Positions 41,838 to 51,437 of a stretch of 64,000 nt of DNA are shown here, one piece after another. The first letter of the stretch is position 1, and the number at the start of each line of letters is the position of its first letter. The notes beneath the pieces were generated by a model. That model saw nothing but the letters and a program-made list of their open reading frames with translations, was not told where the DNA came from and did no database searches. This stretch comes from Hyphomicrobium_A sp963817485 (GTDB taxonomy: Bacteria; Pseudomonadota; Alphaproteobacteria; Rhizobiales; Hyphomicrobiaceae). The stretch covers positions 1 to 64,000 of the forward strand of contig CAWFOR010000023.1 in assembly GCA_963817485.1 (NCBI GenBank). Direction: 5' to 3'. The position numbers and the translations under genes were made by a program.

Positions 41838-44165
41838 ATGGGGAGCGCTGAGGAGCCGGGCCGGTCGTTCGTGTTCTCGTTTGGCCTGGAGAAGTTGGGG
41901 CTCGTCGCCTTGCGCGCGCCCTACGTCGTCGCGGTCCTCGTCGTCATCGCCACCGTGCTGGGCGCCATGGGCGTCACGAAGCTGCAGGTCGATGACTCGC
42001 TGTCGGAGCTGTTCCGCACCAACTCCGAGGAGTTCCATCGCTACGAGGCGATCGACCGCCGCTTTCCTTCGAGCGAGTACGACGTGCTTGTGGTCGTCGA
42101 AGGCAAGGACCTCTTGCAGCGCAAGGGGCTCGAAGCCTTCGCCAATCTGACGACGGAGCTGCAACTCGTCGACGGCGTCTCCGGCCTCGTGTCGATGCTT
42201 TCGGCACGCGGCAAGCCGGATCCAACGGGATATGCGGCGCCGCTGGTGCCGGACGAGCTGCCGGCGGACGGGCCGGCCTTCGATGCGATGATCGACGCCT
42301 TGAAGACCAATGACATCGTCAAGGGCAAGTTCCTCTCCGACGACGGCCAGCTTGCCATGATCATCATCGCGCTCGACCGCGAGATCGTGAAGGAGAAGAC
42401 CGCCCGCGTCGTCATCGGCGAGATCAACAAAAGCGTCAACGATGTCCTCGCGGGCTCCGGCCTCACGGCGAAGATGACCGGCGCGCCCGTCATGCAGCTC
42501 GAGATCCGCAACGCGGTCGAGCGCGACCAGATCCTCTACAACGGCTTGGGGCTGCTGTTTGGCGCGCTGATCGCCGTTATCTTCTTCCGCCGCGTCTCAC
42601 TGATGCTCGTCGCCGCGCTGCCGCCAGTGCTCGCTGTCACGTGGTCGCTCGGGCTGCTCGGCTGGGCTGGATTCAAGCTCAACCTGTTCCTCAACGTGAT
42701 GACGCCTCTCATCATGGTCATGGGCTTTGCCGACAGCATGCAGATGGTGTCGGCGATCCGCATCCGGCTACGCGAAGGCGACGACCGCTACCAGGCCGTG
42801 CGCTTCGCCGTGCGCGTGGTCGGACCGGCCTGCGTGCTCGCGCACGGCGTCGCGCTGTTGGCGTTCCTGGCGCTGCTGTTCTCCGAGTCGGGCCTCATCC
42901 GCACATTCGGCATGGCAGGAGCGCTCGCCGTATTCATCTCCTTCATCGCCGTCATCCTGGTGCTGCCGATCCTCGGCGTCATGCTGATCCGCAACGAGGC
43001 GACGCTGGCCAAGGATCACACCTCCACGGACAGGCTCATGGACGGGCTCGGCTTGGTTGTCGGTTGGGTCGTCGACCGCGTGACGCACCGGCCATACCTC
43101 TACACCGCGCTCGGCGTCATGCTGTTTGCGGTCTTCACCGCGGCCTTCATCGCGCTGCCGACCCGCTACCGGCTCGCCGACCAGGTGCCCGATCGCGAGC
43201 AGGCGCTCGATGCCACGAGCCGCATCGACCAGAAGCTCACCGGCGCCAATCCGGTGCACGTGATGATCGAATGGACCGACGGCACGCCGCTCTACTCGCC
43301 GGCTCCGCTCGAGGTCATCGGCAAGGTGCACGAGGCGCTGGAGAAGGAAGCCGGGCTCGGCAACGTCTGGTCGGTGGAAAGCCTGCGGCGCTGGCTGCAC
43401 GAAGCCGGCGACGATCGCATCGAGACGGTGCAGAAGTTCATCGGCATCCTGCCCGAGCACCTCGTGCGCCGCTTCGTCGCCAAGGAGGAGAACGCGGTGC
43501 TCGTGACCGGGCGGCTGCCCGATGTCGACTCGAGCCGCATCCTGCCGGTGGTGGAGAAGATCGACCGCTCGCTGGACCCGATCCGCGCGGCCTATCCGAA
43601 TTTCCGCATCTCGGTGACGGGCTTGCCCGCAATCGCCGCGCGCAACAGCGCCCGCATGATCGACCAGTTGAAGGAGAGCATTCCCGTCTGCGTTGCCTTT
43701 GCCGGCGTGCTGCTGGGCATGGCTTTCCGCTCGCCCTTCGTCGCTATCGTCAGTCTGCTGCCGGGGCTGTTCCCCGTGGTGGCCTCGGGCACGTTCCTGT
43801 GGGCCAACGACGATGGTCTCGAGTTTGCCTCCGTCGTGGCGCTGCTCGTCGTGTTCGGCCTCGGCATTGACGCGCTCATCCACTTCCTCAACCGATTGCG
43901 ATTGGAGGAGCGCACAGGCGATCCCCCCGAGCAGGCGATACGGCGGGCGCGCGTGCTCGTCGGCCCTGCGATCATCCTGACGACGATCGTGCTCGCCTTC
44001 GGCCTCGGTGTGACCGTTTTCTCCGACCTGCCGTCGCTGCGGACGTTCGGGCTCGTATGCGGCTTCACGCTGCTCGCGTCGCTGATCGCGGACCTGGTGT
44101 TCCTGCCCGCTACCATCATGGTGGGCCGGAAGCTGTGGCCGCACCGGGGTGACCCCGCGGAGTGA
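41838..44165 (+). CDS. RND/MMPL-family transporter
   Basis: About 775 residues from the ATG at 41838, preceded by GGGGGAG; codons upstream to 41421 are not part of the gene. Two halves, each with one membrane span, a large extracytoplasmic loop and five more spans, give the twelve-span RND fold. The sequence GFADSMQMVSAIRIRL in the first half and VFGLGIDALIHFLNRLRLEE in the second are the paired central-helix motifs that carry proton-relay residues. It resembles HpnN-like and MmpL-like lipid exporters of Alphaproteobacteria. The cargo is not known. It ends 3 bases before the gph stop on the other strand. Confidence 0.88.
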   Translation: MGSAEEPGRSFVFSFGLEKLGLVALRAPYVVAVLVVIATVLGAMGVTKLQVDDSLSELFRTNSEEFHRYEAIDRRFPSSEYDVLVVVEGKDLLQRKGLEAFANLTTELQLVDGVSGLVSMLSARGKPDPTGYAAPLVPDELPADGPAFDAMIDALKTNDIVKGKFLSDDGQLAMIIIALDREIVKEKTARVVIGEINKSVNDVLAGSGLTAKMTGAPVMQLEIRNAVERDQILYNGLGLLFGALIAVIFFRRVSLMLVAALPPVLAVTWSLGLLGWAGFKLNLFLNVMTPLIMVMGFADSMQMVSAIRIRLREGDDRYQAVRFAVRVVGPACVLAHGVALLAFLALLFSESGLIRTFGMAGALAVFISFIAVILVLPILGVMLIRNEATLAKDHTSTDRLMDGLGLVVGWVVDRVTHRPYLYTALGVMLFAVFTAAFIALPTRYRLADQVPDREQALDATSRIDQKLTGANPVHVMIEWTDGTPLYSPAPLEVIGKVHEALEKEAGLGNVWSVESLRRWLHEAGDDRIETVQKFIGILPEHLVRRFVAKEENAVLVTGRLPDVDSSRILPVVEKIDRSLDPIRAAYPNFRISVTGLPAIAARNSARMIDQLKESIPVCVAFAGVLLGMAFRSPFVAIVSLLPGLFPVVASGTFLWANDDGLEFASVVALLVVFGLGIDALIHFLNRLRLEERTGDPPEQAIRRARVLVGPAIILTTIVLAFGLGVTVFSDLPSLRTFGLVCGFTLLASLIADLVFLPATIMVGRKLWPHRGDPAE

Positions 44166-44168
44166 CGC

Positions 44169-44837
44169 TCAGCCGAGCAGTGCGAGGATCGCCGGCTCCA
44201 GCTCGTCGTAGTGGTCGATGATACGGTCGGGCGATAGCTCGCGCACGGGCGTGTCCGTGTAGCCGAACGTCACCGCGACGACGGGCACGCCCGCCGCCTT
44301 GGCAGTGGCGATGTCGACGCGGCTGTCGCCGATCATGATAGCGCGGGACGCTTCGCCGCCGGCCAGCCGGATGGTGCCGAGCAGGTGCTCGGGATGCGGC
44401 TTGAACACGGCAAACGTGTCGCGGCCGGCGACGGCCAAGAAAAGCCGGCTCATTCCGAGCGCATCGAGGAGGGCCCGCGACATTTTCTCGTTCTTGTTGG
44501 TGCAAACGGCGAGCTTGGCGCCCGCCGCCTTGAAGCGATCGAGCGCCGCCACCGTCCCCTCGAATGGACGGCTGCCGACGGCGAGATTTTGCCCGTAGTA
44601 GTCGAGGAAGCGCTCGAGTAGCCGCTTGCGCTCCTCCTCCGTGAGCTTGGCGGCATCGGCACCGAGGGCATGCTCGACCATGAAGCGCGCGCCGTGCCCG
44701 ATCAGCGGCCGCAACTGGTGCTCGCTCACGCCCGGCAGGCCGAGACCGGCGAGTACGTGGTTGGTCGCGGCAATGAGGTCGGGAGCGGTGTCGACCAGCG
44801 TTCCGTCGAGATCGAAGACGAGAGTGGCGTCGCGCAT
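44169..44837 (-). CDS. gph: Phosphoglycolate phosphatase
   Basis: A 222-residue HAD-superfamily phosphatase that clears 2-phosphoglycolate from oxygenation side reactions and DNA repair. Motif I is VFDLDGTLVDT (Asp9/Asp11), motif II is VCTNK, Lys in FKPHPEHL is motif III, and MIGDSRVDI is motif IV. Length and the cap region fit Gph. It converges with the MMPL gene and is divergent from gabD across an inverted repeat. In related genomes gph, rpiA and gor often sit together; here gabD lies between. Confidence 0.88.
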   Translation of the reverse strand: MRDATLVFDLDGTLVDTAPDLIAATNHVLAGLGLPGVSEHQLRPLIGHGARFMVEHALGADAAKLTEEERKRLLERFLDYYGQNLAVGSRPFEGTVAALDRFKAAGAKLAVCTNKNEKMSRALLDALGMSRLFLAVAGRDTFAVFKPHPEHLLGTIRLAGGEASRAIMIGDSRVDIATAKAAGVPVVAVTFGYTDTPVRELSPDRIIDHYDELEPAILALLG

Positions 44838-44885
44838 GAGGTCGGAGTCGCCCTAAACGTTAAGCGGGCGGGCACGCTAACTGCT

Positions 44886-44913
44886 GGGCCCCTCGATGTC
44901 ATCATTGGGGCCC
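44886..44913. repeat. Inverted repeat between gph and gabD
   Basis: A 7-bp perfect inverted repeat (GGGCCCC at 44886-44892 and GGGGCCC at 44907-44913) with a 14-base loop in the divergent region. It may be an operator or a transcript structure; there is no T-run. Confidence 0.4.
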
Positions 44914-44988
44914 CTGTGGCTTGAAACCACGGGTCACGCACCTTAGACAATGCGCACGCGCTCGGCGCCCTTCTGTCGCGGTGACACC

Positions 44989-46434
44989 ATGGACAAGCAG
45001 CTCATCACGCTCCTGAAGACTCAAGGCTATATCGACGGCGCCTGGGTCGGCACTCCGGCCCTGCCGGTGATCGACAAGGCGACGGGCGAGGAGATCGCGC
45101 GCGTGCCGGATATGGGTGCCGCCGAGACCAACGCGGCAATAGAGGCCGCGCACCGCGCCTTCAAGCCATGGGCGGCGCGGCTCGCCAAGGATCGTTCCCG
45201 GATTTTGCGCCGCTGGTATGATCTTATTGTCGAGCACGCCGACGAGCTGGCGCTTCTGCTGACTAAGGAGCAGGGCAAGCCGCTCGCCGAGGCGAAGGGC
45301 GAGATCGTCTACGGTGCGGCGTTCGTCGAGCTGTTCGCGGAGGAAGCCAAGCGCATCTACGGCGAGACGATCCCCACGCATAAGGCGGACGCGCGCATCG
45401 TCATCATGAAGCAGCCGGTCGGCGTCGTCGCCGCCATCACGCCGTGGAATTTCCCGAGCGCCATGATCACGCGCAAGGTGGCGCCCGCGCTCGCTGTCGG
45501 CTGCACCGTGGTCGTCAAGCCGGCAGAGGACACGCCACTGTCGGCACTGGCACTCGTCGAGCTTGCCGAGCGCGCGGGGCTGCCGAAGGGCGTGCTCAAT
45601 GTGGTCACGGCAAAGAACCCCGTGCCGGTCGGCAAAGCCATGACCGAGAACCCGCTCGTGCGCATGGTGACGTTCACAGGGTCGACCGAGGTCGGCAAGA
45701 TTCTGATGGCACAGGCTGCCGGCACCGTGAAGCGCGTCGGCATGGAGCTTGGCGGCAATGCGCCGTTCATCGTGTTCGACGACGCCGACCTCGACAAGGC
45801 GGTCGCGGGCGCCATGGCGTCCAAGTTCCGCAACGCCGGGCAGACGTGCGTGTGCGCCAACCGTATCCTGGTGCAGGACACCGTCTATGACGCATTCGCC
45901 GAGAAGCTCGCGGCGGCGGCCCGCGGCCTGAAGGTCGGCCCCGGCACGGAAGCCGGGGTAACGGTGGGGCCCCTGATCAATGCGGATGCGGTCAAGAAGG
46001 TCCGCGAGCACGTCGCGGACGCGGTCAAGAAGGGCGCTCACGTCGTCATGGGCGGCAAGCCGCATGTGCTCGGTGGCACCTTCTTCGAGCCGACGATCCT
46101 GACCGGCGTCACGCCGCAGATGCGCGTCGCGTCCGAGGAGACGTTCGGGCCGGTGGCACCGCTGTTCAAGTTCTCCACCGAGGCCGAGGCGATTCGCATG
46201 GCGAACGACACCCCCTTCGGGCTCGCCGCTTACTTCTTCTCGCGCGACATCGGCCGCTGCTGGCGCGTGGCGGAAGCGCTCGAGTATGGTATTGTCGGCG
46301 TCAACGAGGGGATCACGTCAACAGAGATCGCTCCGTTCGGCGGATTCAAAGAGAGCGGCATCGGGCGCGAGGGCTCGCACCACGGCATCGATGAGTTCGT
46401 CGAGATCAAGTACACATTGATGGGCGGTCTCTAG
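44989..46434 (+). CDS. gabD: NAD(P)-dependent succinate-semialdehyde dehydrogenase
   Basis: Oxidises succinate semialdehyde to succinate, joining GABA breakdown to the TCA cycle. About 481 residues from MDKQLITLL. Landmarks: the nucleotide-binding TPWNFPSAMITRKVAPAL, the TFTGSTEVGK fold, the catalytic Glu in MELGGNAPF, the catalytic Cys287 in GQTCVCANR, and SEETFGPVAP. The close match to GabD-type sequence supports the assignment, although other aldehydes are possible. The ATG at 44989 is preceded by CGGTGACACC. A gap of 182 bases with an inverted repeat separates it from rpiA. Confidence 0.9.
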   Translation: MDKQLITLLKTQGYIDGAWVGTPALPVIDKATGEEIARVPDMGAAETNAAIEAAHRAFKPWAARLAKDRSRILRRWYDLIVEHADELALLLTKEQGKPLAEAKGEIVYGAAFVELFAEEAKRIYGETIPTHKADARIVIMKQPVGVVAAITPWNFPSAMITRKVAPALAVGCTVVVKPAEDTPLSALALVELAERAGLPKGVLNVVTAKNPVPVGKAMTENPLVRMVTFTGSTEVGKILMAQAAGTVKRVGMELGGNAPFIVFDDADLDKAVAGAMASKFRNAGQTCVCANRILVQDTVYDAFAEKLAAAARGLKVGPGTEAGVTVGPLINADAVKKVREHVADAVKKGAHVVMGGKPHVLGGTFFEPTILTGVTPQMRVASEETFGPVAPLFKFSTEAEAIRMANDTPFGLAAYFFSRDIGRCWRVAEALEYGIVGVNEGITSTEIAPFGGFKESGIGREGSHHGIDEFVEIKYTLMGGL

Positions 46435-46529
46435 GCGGGAATTTTGTACGGAATATCGCATTGGCCGCGCGCTGCGGTGGCGCGGCCAAGCGGTGTGAGC
46501 CACGAGGCCCTTTGGGCTCGCGCTCGCGG

Positions 46530-46551
46530 CCCCCTCCCTGCCGGGAGGGGG
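46530..46551. repeat. GC-rich inverted repeat upstream of rpiA
   Basis: CCCCCTCCC-TGCC-GGGAGGGGG, a perfect 9-bp stem with a 4-base loop, 66 bases before the rpiA start. It resembles the GGGAGAGG-type palindromes at 40.4 kb and is probably a dispersed intergenic repeat. Confidence 0.55.
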
Positions 46552-46616
46552 CAAGCGTCGCATTCGATAGCGCTGGCGCTCCCGGTCGAGGAGCGTTGCT
46601 CGCGGGGAGCTTCAGC

Positions 46617-47324
46617 ATGAGCACCGACGCCTTGAAGCTGGCCGTGGCCGAGCGCGCGCTCACCTTCGTGGAGCCCGGCATGAAGCTCGGCCTCGGCACG
46701 GGCTCGACCGCGGCGAAGTTCGTTGCCCTCTTGGGCCCGAAGGTGCGCGCCGGACTCGATGTGGTCTGCGTTGCAACCTCCGAGGCGACGCAGAAGCAGG
46801 CCGAGGCACTCGGCATTCCGATGACGACACTCGACGAGACGCCGTTCCTAGATCTGACGATCGACGGCGCCGACGAGCTCGATGAGGAGCTGCGCCTCAT
46901 CAAGGGCGGCGGCGGCGCGCTGCTGCGCGAGAAGATTGTCGCCACGTCCTCTGGTCGCATGATCGTTATCGCGGATGCGTCCAAGCGCGTCGCTACCCTC
47001 GGCGCCTTTCCGCTTCCCATTGAGGTGGTGCGCTTCGGCCTGACGGCGACGCGCAACATGATCATAGCCCTCGCCGCCGACGCCGGCTGCGAGGGTGAGA
47101 TCAAGCTGCGCATGGGCGCCGACGGCAAGCCGTTCATCAGTGACAGCGGCAACTTCATCCTGGATTGCGCCTTCGGCAGCATTGCGGAGCCGGAGGACCT
47201 CGATGAGGCCCTGAAGCTCATTCCCGGCGTGGTGGAGAACGGTATGTTCCTGGGGATTGCCGACCTCGCCATCGTGGGCGGACCCGACGGCATCAGCTAC
47301 GTCGGCTCGGACAACGGCGTCTGA
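46617..47324 (+). CDS. rpiA: Ribose-5-phosphate isomerase A
   Basis: RpiA interconverts ribose 5-phosphate and ribulose 5-phosphate in the pentose phosphate pathway. The 235-residue protein shows the phosphate loop GLGTGSTAAKFV, the active-site DGADELDEELRLIKGGGGALLREKI and DAGCEGEIKLRMG. The ATG at 46617 is the family start; codons before it are unrelated. gor follows 24 bases downstream, a pairing common in Alphaproteobacteria, and likely one transcript. NADPH made in the pathway is used by Gor. Confidence 0.94.
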   Translation: MSTDALKLAVAERALTFVEPGMKLGLGTGSTAAKFVALLGPKVRAGLDVVCVATSEATQKQAEALGIPMTTLDETPFLDLTIDGADELDEELRLIKGGGGALLREKIVATSSGRMIVIADASKRVATLGAFPLPIEVVRFGLTATRNMIIALAADAGCEGEIKLRMGADGKPFISDSGNFILDCAFGSIAEPEDLDEALKLIPGVVENGMFLGIADLAIVGGPDGISYVGSDNGV

Positions 47325-47348
47325 ACGAGCGCACCGGAGCCGGCGAGC

Positions 47349-48731
47349 ATGGACAAGCCTGACTACGATTTGTTCGTGATCGGTGCCGGCTCGGGTGGCG
47401 TGCGCGCCGCGCGCATCGCCGGCGGTTACGGCGCCAAGGTCGCCATCGCCGAGGAGTACCGCATCGGCGGCACCTGCGTGATCCGCGGCTGCGTGCCCAA
47501 GAAGATCTTCGTGTACGCGAGCCGCTTCGCCGACGACTTCGAGGACGCGCGCGGCTTCGGTTGGAGCGTCGCGGAGCCGAAGTTCGACTGGGCAGCATTG
47601 ATCGCCGCTAAGGACAAAGAAATCGCGCGGCTCGAGGGTCTGTACCGCACCGGGCTCGCTGCCGCTAAGGTCGAGGTCATCGCGGAGCGGGCGACCGTCA
47701 CCGGACCGAACACCGTCCGGCTCGCCAAGTCCGGGCGCGAGCTGTCTGCCGGCAAGATCCTGATCGCCACGGGCGGCGCGCCGATGGTGGGTAAGCCCAT
47801 CCCCGGTATCGAGCACGTCATTACCTCAAATGAAGCCTTCGACCTGCCGCGGCTCCCGCAGCGGATCATCGTCGCCGGCGGCGGCTACATTGCGATCGAG
47901 TTCGCCGGCATCTTCTCGCATCTTGGCGTCGAGACGACACTCGTTTATCGCGGCGACAAGATCCTGCGCGGGTTCGATGAGGATCTGCGGGATCGCCTCA
48001 CCGAGGCCTACACAAGGCAGGGCATTCGCATCGTCACCGGGCACATCTTCACCCGCATCGAGATGACGGGCGCGGGCCTCACCGGCCACCTCTCGAACGG
48101 CGGCACGCTCTCGGCCGATGAGATCATGTTCGCCGTCGGGCGCGCGCCCAACACCGCGGGGCTCGGCCTCGACGAGATCGGCGTCGAGCTCGGCTGGAAC
48201 GGCCACGTTGTCGTCAACGCCTATTCGAAGTCGTCCGTCGACAGCATCTTCGCCGTCGGAGACGTCACTGACCGCGCAGCCCTGACGCCGGTCGCCATCC
48301 GCGAGGGTCATGCCTTTGCGGATACCGAGTTTGGCGGCAAGCCGCGCATGGTCGAGCACACTCTAATCCCGACGGCAGTTTTCTCCACGCCCGAGATCGC
48401 GAGCGTCGGCCTGCCGGAGCATCTGGCGCGCGAGCGCTGCAGCGATGTGCACGTCTACAAGGCCGCCTTCAGGCCCCTGAAGGCGACGCTGTCGGGGCGC
48501 GAGGAGAAGGTGCTGGTGAAGCTCATCGTTGACGGCGTGAGCGACAAGGTCGTCGGCTGCCACATGATGGGAGACGGCGCGGCCGAGATCATCCAGATGG
48601 CGGCGATCGCGTTACGGCTCGGCGCCACTAAGGCCGACTTCGATGCAACCATGGCGCTGCATCCGACGGCGGCGGAGGAGTTCGTGACGCTGCGCGAGAA
48701 GTGGATGGCGCCGACCGAGGCAGCGGGGTGA
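47349..48731 (+). CDS. gor: Glutathione-disulfide reductase
   Basis: Gor reduces GSSG with NADPH using FAD and a Cys pair. 460 residues: FAD motif FVIGAGSGGVRAARIA, the redox dyad GGTCVIRGCVPKK with Cys43 and Cys48, NADPH motif VAGGGYIAIEFAG, FAD motif DSIFAVGDVTDR and the active-site HPTAAEEF at the C-terminus. These mark a glutathione reductase rather than dihydrolipoamide dehydrogenase. Cotranscribed with rpiA is likely. Confidence 0.94.
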   Translation: MDKPDYDLFVIGAGSGGVRAARIAGGYGAKVAIAEEYRIGGTCVIRGCVPKKIFVYASRFADDFEDARGFGWSVAEPKFDWAALIAAKDKEIARLEGLYRTGLAAAKVEVIAERATVTGPNTVRLAKSGRELSAGKILIATGGAPMVGKPIPGIEHVITSNEAFDLPRLPQRIIVAGGGYIAIEFAGIFSHLGVETTLVYRGDKILRGFDEDLRDRLTEAYTRQGIRIVTGHIFTRIEMTGAGLTGHLSNGGTLSADEIMFAVGRAPNTAGLGLDEIGVELGWNGHVVVNAYSKSSVDSIFAVGDVTDRAALTPVAIREGHAFADTEFGGKPRMVEHTLIPTAVFSTPEIASVGLPEHLARERCSDVHVYKAAFRPLKATLSGREEKVLVKLIVDGVSDKVVGCHMMGDGAAEIIQMAAIALRLGATKADFDATMALHPTAAEEFVTLREKWMAPTEAAG

Positions 48732-49304
48732 TTCGCTCGTGGAGCCGGCCGCGGAAATCTTATCCTCGCGCCTGAAACCTGCTCCACACTGTGCACAACC
48801 CTGCCCGCATGGGACGCGGCAAGCTTGAGCGCCAACGCGGGGCAGGGCCGGTGCCCGGCTTGAGGCGGCGTTGCTCCGTTCGCAATGTCGTCGCGAGGTA
48901 GCTCCCTCATAGGGCCGGGGCAGGTGTGCGAGGCTGTGCGCTCCAGCAATGGATCGCACGGCAGCCCGTCGCGAGCGGCGCCCCAGCTCAAACCTGAGTT
49001 GGCAAAGCGCAGCCGCCCGAGGTCCCGGAACGATGAGAGCCCGGCTCTGAGCAGCCGGGTGGGACCGGAGGCTCGCCCGCGTATGTGTTTCGCGCCCTCG
49101 ACCTGCAGAATAAGTCCACCGCCGCGGGCGCCGAAAGGCTGCCGGCATTGCAAAACGGATGGCGGTCGTTCGGCGCCCGCGCTCCCTCGTTCTTTGAAAC
49201 CCTCGGGGGTCGCTCCGCGAGGCAGCGTACCTGCGCCCTCGGCGCCCTTCGGTTGAAAGCGTAGAAGCGAGGTGCTACGCCGCGGCGTTCGCGCGGGAGG
49301 GCTC
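48732..49304. other. Gap of 573 bases with no convincing gene
   Basis: No frame on either strand shows a recognisable domain. The minus-strand frame over 48455-49354 merely extends the reverse of gor, and the plus-strand frame at 48885-49256 is low-complexity. Base composition stays GC-rich with several short inverted repeats (for example GGCGCCCGCG near 49120). An unrecognised structured RNA is possible but not shown. Confidence 0.5.
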
Positions 49305-50057
49305 ATGCGGCTCAAGGATAAGATTGCGCTGGTCACGGGCTCGGCCGCCGGCATCGGGCTCTCGGTGGCGCGGCTGTTTGCCGCCGAGGGTGCACACGTC
49401 TACATCACCGACGTCGACGGCGAAGGCGCGGCCAAAGCCACAGCCGAGCTGACGGCGAAGGGGCATTCGGCGACCGCGGTGACGGTCGATGTCTCGCGCG
49501 GCCAGGACGTGACGGCGCTGATGCGCTTGATCGAGCAGCAGCAGCGCCGCCTCGACGTCGTCGTCAACAATGCTGGCATCAATGTCCGTTCCGACTTCCG
49601 CAACCTGTCCGACGCCGACTGGGTACGCTTGCGCGAGGTGAACCTCGACGGCATCGTGCGTATCGCGCGTGACGCATTCCCGCTGATGAAAGCCTCTGGG
49701 CGTGCCTCGCTGGTCAATCTTGCCTCCATCATGGGCCATCGCGGCATGCGCACGCTCGCCGCTTACGGCGCCACCAAGGGGGCGATCTCGGCGCTGACGC
49801 GCGGCCTCGCGGTCGAGTACGCTCCGTTCGGCATCCGCGTGAATGCGCTGGCGCCGGGCTTCATCGAGACGGCACTGACCGAGCGCGTGCTGCGCGTTCC
49901 TGCGTTCTCCGAGGCGCTGTTGGAGCAGACGCCTTTGAAGCGCTTCGGCACGGCGGAGGATGTGGCGCAGGCGGCGCTGTTCTTTGCCTCCGACGAGTCC
50001 TCGTTCATCACCGGAGCCGAGCTTGCCGTCGACGGCGGCATGGCCGCGGGACTTTAA
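49305..50057 (+). CDS. Short-chain dehydrogenase/reductase
   Basis: A 250-residue SDR of the classical type from MRLKDKIALVTG. The cofactor motif TGSAAGIG, the structural NNAG, the catalytic Ser in NLASIMGH and the YGATK pair (Tyr and Lys) are all present. Length and GG(M/L)AAGL end resemble 3-oxoacyl-ACP reductases and related oxidoreductases; substrate is not determined. It converges with the carboxylate-amine ligase gene, with a 3-base gap. Confidence 0.9.
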   Translation: MRLKDKIALVTGSAAGIGLSVARLFAAEGAHVYITDVDGEGAAKATAELTAKGHSATAVTVDVSRGQDVTALMRLIEQQQRRLDVVVNNAGINVRSDFRNLSDADWVRLREVNLDGIVRIARDAFPLMKASGRASLVNLASIMGHRGMRTLAAYGATKGAISALTRGLAVEYAPFGIRVNALAPGFIETALTERVLRVPAFSEALLEQTPLKRFGTAEDVAQAALFFASDESSFITGAELAVDGGMAAGL

Positions 50058-50060
50058 GCC

Positions 50061-51275
50061 TCACGTGCCGGCGACGGTCTCGGCGACGAGCTGGTCGACG
50101 ACGCCCTTCAGCGCATCCTCCGGCGAGGCACCTTGCGCGAGCAGGCCCTCGTAGCACTGAACCTGCCGGTCCGCGCTGGTGCCGCCGGTCGCGATATTGA
50201 GCGCGTTCCTCGCCTCGCGTTCGCAGCCGAGCACGGCGGCATCCTCGGCGATGACATCGAGCAGCTCGTCGATCAGCGCCGCAAACGGCACGAGCTCCCC
50301 CTTGCCGAAGTCGAACAGCCGGTCGCGCACGCTGTAGCGCTGCGCGCGCCAGCGGTTCTCCTCGATCAAAAACGATGGGTAGGAGCGCCACTTGTGGTTC
50401 GACCGGCGCAACCTGTAGAGCATGCGCAGGATGCAGACGTAGAGCGCCGCGACCGAGATCGCGTCACCGATGCGCGTGCAGATGTCGGTGACGCGCATCT
50501 CGAGCGTGGGGAAGCGGATAGAGGGGCGCAGATCCCACCAGATCTTGGAGGCGTCCTCGATGACGCCGTTGCGCACGAGCACGTCGACGGTGCGCGAAAA
50601 TTCGCCGTAGCTCTCGAAGCGCTGGGGGAGCCCTGTCCGCGGCAGCTCGTGGAACACGGCGAGCCGGTAGCTCTTGAGCCCCGTATCCTCGCCCTGCCAG
50701 AACGGAGAGGAGGTCGAGAGCATGAGGAGGTGCGGCAGGAAATAGCGCGCCTGGTTCATCAGGTCGATGCGCAGCTCTTCGTCCTCGATGCCCACGTGTA
50801 CGTGCATGCCGCAGATGGCGAGGCGCCGCCCGATCCCGGCGAAGTCGCGCGCAAGCGCCTGGTAGCGGGCCTTAGGTGTCGTTTCGAGCGTGGAGCGGTC
50901 GGCGAAGGGGTGAGTAGAGGCGGCAATCGGTGCCATCCCGAATTCGCGGGCCTTGTCGGCGATGGTGCGGCGCAGGTGCGCGAGCTCCTGGCGTGCGGCG
51001 CGAAAATCGCGACAGACGCTGGTCCCGACCTCGATCTGGGAGCGGAAGAACTCGGGGGCGACCCGCTTGCCAAGCAGGGACTCGCAGGCCGCCATCAGCT
51101 CCGGGGGAACCGGCGCAAAGCCGCGCGTCGCGAGGTCGACGAGGTGGTACTCTTCCTCGATCCCGAAGGTGAACGATGGCTCTTTCACGCGGGCGGTGCT
51201 CCGTTCACTTCCGCTAGGCTCGGAAGCCAACGCCGCAGGCTGGAAATTCGATGCCCGCGGCACCATTTCGCGCAT
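50061..51275 (-). CDS. Carboxylate-amine ligase, YbdK/GCS2 family
   Basis: About 404 residues from the ATG at 51275 (MREMVPRAS). The fold is the glutamate-cysteine ligase type 2 superfamily: FGIEEEYHLVDL near the start, MHVHVGIEDEE, FWQGEDTGLKSYR and IRFPTLEMRVTDIC, with ENRWRAQRYSV further on. YbdK-like proteins are weak glutamate-cysteine ligases in vitro; whether this one makes gamma-glutamylcysteine is uncertain. The long frame upstream to 52505 is antisense to the DAHP synthase and not part of the gene. The ligase is divergent from DAHP synthase by about 160 bases. Confidence 0.85.
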   Translation of the reverse strand: MREMVPRASNFQPAALASEPSGSERSTARVKEPSFTFGIEEEYHLVDLATRGFAPVPPELMAACESLLGKRVAPEFFRSQIEVGTSVCRDFRAARQELAHLRRTIADKAREFGMAPIAASTHPFADRSTLETTPKARYQALARDFAGIGRRLAICGMHVHVGIEDEELRIDLMNQARYFLPHLLMLSTSSPFWQGEDTGLKSYRLAVFHELPRTGLPQRFESYGEFSRTVDVLVRNGVIEDASKIWWDLRPSIRFPTLEMRVTDICTRIGDAISVAALYVCILRMLYRLRRSNHKWRSYPSFLIEENRWRAQRYSVRDRLFDFGKGELVPFAALIDELLDVIAEDAAVLGCEREARNALNIATGGTSADRQVQCYEGLLAQGASPEDALKGVVDQLVAETVAGT

Positions 51276-51437
51276 GCAACTTGAGGCCTTTTCGGCCCCT
51301 GGCCTCCACCCGAAGGGTAGCCTATAAGCCGTGACAAATGGCATAATGCCTTGAACGCGAGGCCCGGAGTTCCCGGGCCGGCGGCCGGTCTTGCGGGCGT
51401 TTGCGAAGCCATAGGCCGCAGAAGGAGAGTTGGAGCA

